From assembly GCF_004135205.1 (NCBI RefSeq), contig NZ_CP035490.1, positions 372,001 through 436,000 on the forward strand: a DNA stretch of 64,000 bases. Reading direction: 5' to 3'. The notes beneath the pieces were generated by a model. That model searched no databases. It saw only the letters and a program-made list of their open reading frames with translations, and had not been told where the DNA came from. The position numbers and the translations under genes were made by a program. The stretch is from Hahella sp. KA22 (GTDB taxonomy: Bacteria; Pseudomonadota; Gammaproteobacteria; Pseudomonadales; Oleiphilaceae). Below are positions 62,532 to 64,000 of this stretch, piece by piece (the stretch's first letter is position 1; every line of letters begins with the position of its first letter).

Positions 62532-64000
62532 TATTTATACACGGTGTTGCGACTGACGCCCGCCGCCTTGGCGGTCTGGCTGACGTTGCCGCCGTATTCT
62601 CGATATAACCTCACGATTTTCGCTTCCAGTTCTTCTTTCGGATTGCGCATCGCCGGTCCATCACCGAAGCCATCGACATCTTCATTCAGGCTGTCTCCGT
62701 CCGGTTCCGCCAGACCAAGACCATTGAGGTCGTCATAAAAATCATCTGGGATGTGCCAGTCTTCAATCGGATCGCCATCCGCCATCGCCAGCGCCACGCT
62801 TAGAATGCTTATCAACTGGCGCACGTTGCCCGGCCAGGGGTGGTCCACCAGCATGGCGAGCACGTCAGCACTCAATGGATGATAGGTTTCCCCGGCGCTG
62901 CGAGTCAGTCTTCCATGCACGTACTCGATCAGTCTGGCTTTATCCGCACGCTCCCGTAATGGCGGCAACTCCAGATTAAGACCGGAAATACGGTAATACA
63001 GGTCTTCTCTAAACGCGCCCCGTTTAACTTCTTCTTTCAGTACACGGTTAGTGGCGGAAATGAGCTTGATGTCCACTGGGAAGGTTTCTGTGGAGCCCAG
63101 CGGCGTTACGCGGCGCTCCTGCAACACTCGCAGCAGACGGGCTTGCACTTTGAGGGGCATTTCACCGATCTCATCCAAAAACAATGTGCCTCGGTGCGCC
63201 TTACGGATCAGTCCGATTGAGCCTTTGTTGCTGGCGCCAGTAAACGCGCCTTTTTCATATCCAAACAATTCAGACTCCACCAACTCCGCCGGAATCGCCG
63301 CGCAGTTCACCGCCACCAGCGGAAACGCCTTGCGGGAACTGTGGTAATGCAGTGAGCGTACGAAAATTTCTTTACCGCTACCGGTCTCGCCATGGATCAG
63401 AATGGGAATGTCTTTTTCCATGATGCGGTTGGCCTGTTTCGCCATCCGCGCCACCCGTTCATCGCCATGCTCCAGTTCATGAAAGGGAATAACATCGTCC
63501 GGCAGTTCTTCCTCCACTATTACCGGCGCAGGCTTTTCCTTCTTACGATAATCTGGAGCGATTATCGCCGCCTGAGGGGGACGTTTAATCATCAGATGCA
63601 TGCGGTACTTGCCCAACGCGGAGACCTCCATCGGCATTCCCTCTGGATGATGCCGCAGTTCCCTCAGCTTGCAATTGAAGATGTCTTCGATGTTCGCCAG
63701 AGCCAGATCATGCGCCAGCATCACTTCCGCGCGACGGTTGGCGGAAATAATGCGACCATCTTCATCGATCACGACTAACCCTGACCACGGGCTTTCCAAC
63801 GCGGCGATATTCGTGTTGAAGGTGATCAACAGGTGTTCACGCTGGAAGGCGTTGTGAATCAACCGGTTCTCTACACTCAGGGTCATCAGCTTGACCATCC
63901 CCAGGGTATGGTCCTGAGGCAGGTAGGCGTCAGAAGAAATGTCTAACACTCCCACCATCTCTTTCTGCGTGTTGAATATCGGCGCCGCGGAGCCGACCAT
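62522..64000 (-). CDS. AcoR-like sigma54-dependent activator, truncated by window edge
   Basis: The C-terminal 492 residues of a sigma54 enhancer-binding protein; its start lies beyond 64000. Seen in order: the end of a GAF-like domain (MVGVLDISSDA), a PAS domain (VVIDEDGRIISANRRAEVML), a central AAA+ domain with Walker A HGETGSGKEIF, sigma54-contact GAFTGA, Walker B GTLFLDEIGEMP and arginine finger region, and a Fis-type helix-turn-helix (YGGNVSQTAKAAGVSRNTVY). The GAF-PAS-AAA-Fis plan matches AcoR-type regulators of acetoin or alcohol use. It converges with glpK. Confidence 0.93.
   Translation of the reverse strand: MVGSAAPIFNTQKEMVGVLDISSDAYLPQDHTLGMVKLMTLSVENRLIHNAFQREHLLITFNTNIAALESPWSGLVVIDEDGRIISANRRAEVMLAHDLALANIEDIFNCKLRELRHHPEGMPMEVSALGKYRMHLMIKRPPQAAIIAPDYRKKEKPAPVIVEEELPDDVIPFHELEHGDERVARMAKQANRIMEKDIPILIHGETGSGKEIFVRSLHYHSSRKAFPLVAVNCAAIPAELVESELFGYEKGAFTGASNKGSIGLIRKAHRGTLFLDEIGEMPLKVQARLLRVLQERRVTPLGSTETFPVDIKLISATNRVLKEEVKRGAFREDLYYRISGLNLELPPLRERADKARLIEYVHGRLTRSAGETYHPLSADVLAMLVDHPWPGNVRQLISILSVALAMADGDPIEDWHIPDDFYDDLNGLGLAEPDGDSLNEDVDGFGDGPAMRNPKEELEAKIVRLYREYGGNVSQTAKAAGVSRNTVYKYIR

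Overview
The window looks like chromosomal DNA of a marine, motile, protein-degrading gammaproteobacterium, most like Hahella or a relative. This is inferred from the MexEF-OprN-type RND pump, a FadL porin, GlyGly-CTERM and PPC-tailed secreted serine proteases, a YafN/YafO toxin-antitoxin pair, NrdR boxes with a B12 riboswitch before nrdAB, and glpD/glpK with a DeoR regulator. The genus is a guess from gene style; no rRNA or other marker is present. About 58 protein genes are supported. I found no tRNA, rRNA or CRISPR array.

Region by region. 0-6 kb: a beta-glucoside uptake locus on the minus strand (binding protein, two permeases, GH1 glucosidase) with a divergent LacI regulator and a perfect 14-bp operator; no ATPase gene is seen. 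6-7 kb: a PLP-dependent threonine/serine dehydratase. 7-16.4 kb: plus-strand chain of a GlyGly-CTERM trypsin-like protease, a coupled small secreted protein, a two-component system coupled to an exported amidohydrolase, then a DUF3857/transglutaminase protein coupled to a lipoprotein, closed by a strong terminator. 16.8-18.6 kb: secreted Lys-C-like protease with PKD and PPC domains. 18.7-20.5 kb: SDR and AraC regulator. 21-23 kb: an AT-rich island with a YafN/YafO pair and a complete IS5-group element (18-bp inverted repeats, CTAG duplication) whose target site contains the toxin stop codon.

23.4-27.9 kb: class Ia ribonucleotide reductase nrdA-nrdB behind a sigma70 promoter, two phased NrdR boxes and a cobalamin riboswitch. 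28.4-30.9 kb: a compact, unusual pilus-like locus: a polytopic membrane protein with a pilin-like C-terminal domain, a PilC/GspF-like protein and a type IV prepilin, with no ATPase nearby. 31-36.5 kb: small metabolic and regulatory genes, including PepSY plus cytochrome b561 behind a PmrA/QseB-type box, and a PAS-GGDEF protein. 36.7-43.8 kb: RND efflux operon with divergent LysR regulator. 43.8-49.5 kb: two DUF1439 proteins around a GNAT, a trypsin-like protease with two PPC domains, a FadL porin and an M23 peptidase.

49.6-54.5 kb: large secreted alpha/beta hydrolase, a gene-free 600-bp stretch with an orphan terminator, DUF2269 protein, SDR-DoxX fusion and TetR regulator. 54.6-57.1 kb: a divergent trpBA pair and a UPF0178 protein. 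57.2-64 kb: a short orphan flagellin, glpR, glpD, glpK and the 3' part of an AcoR-like sigma54 activator that runs off the window. The most interesting items are the dual NrdR/B12 control of nrdAB, the mini-pilin locus, the TA/IS5 junction, and the orphan terminator near 52.1 kb.
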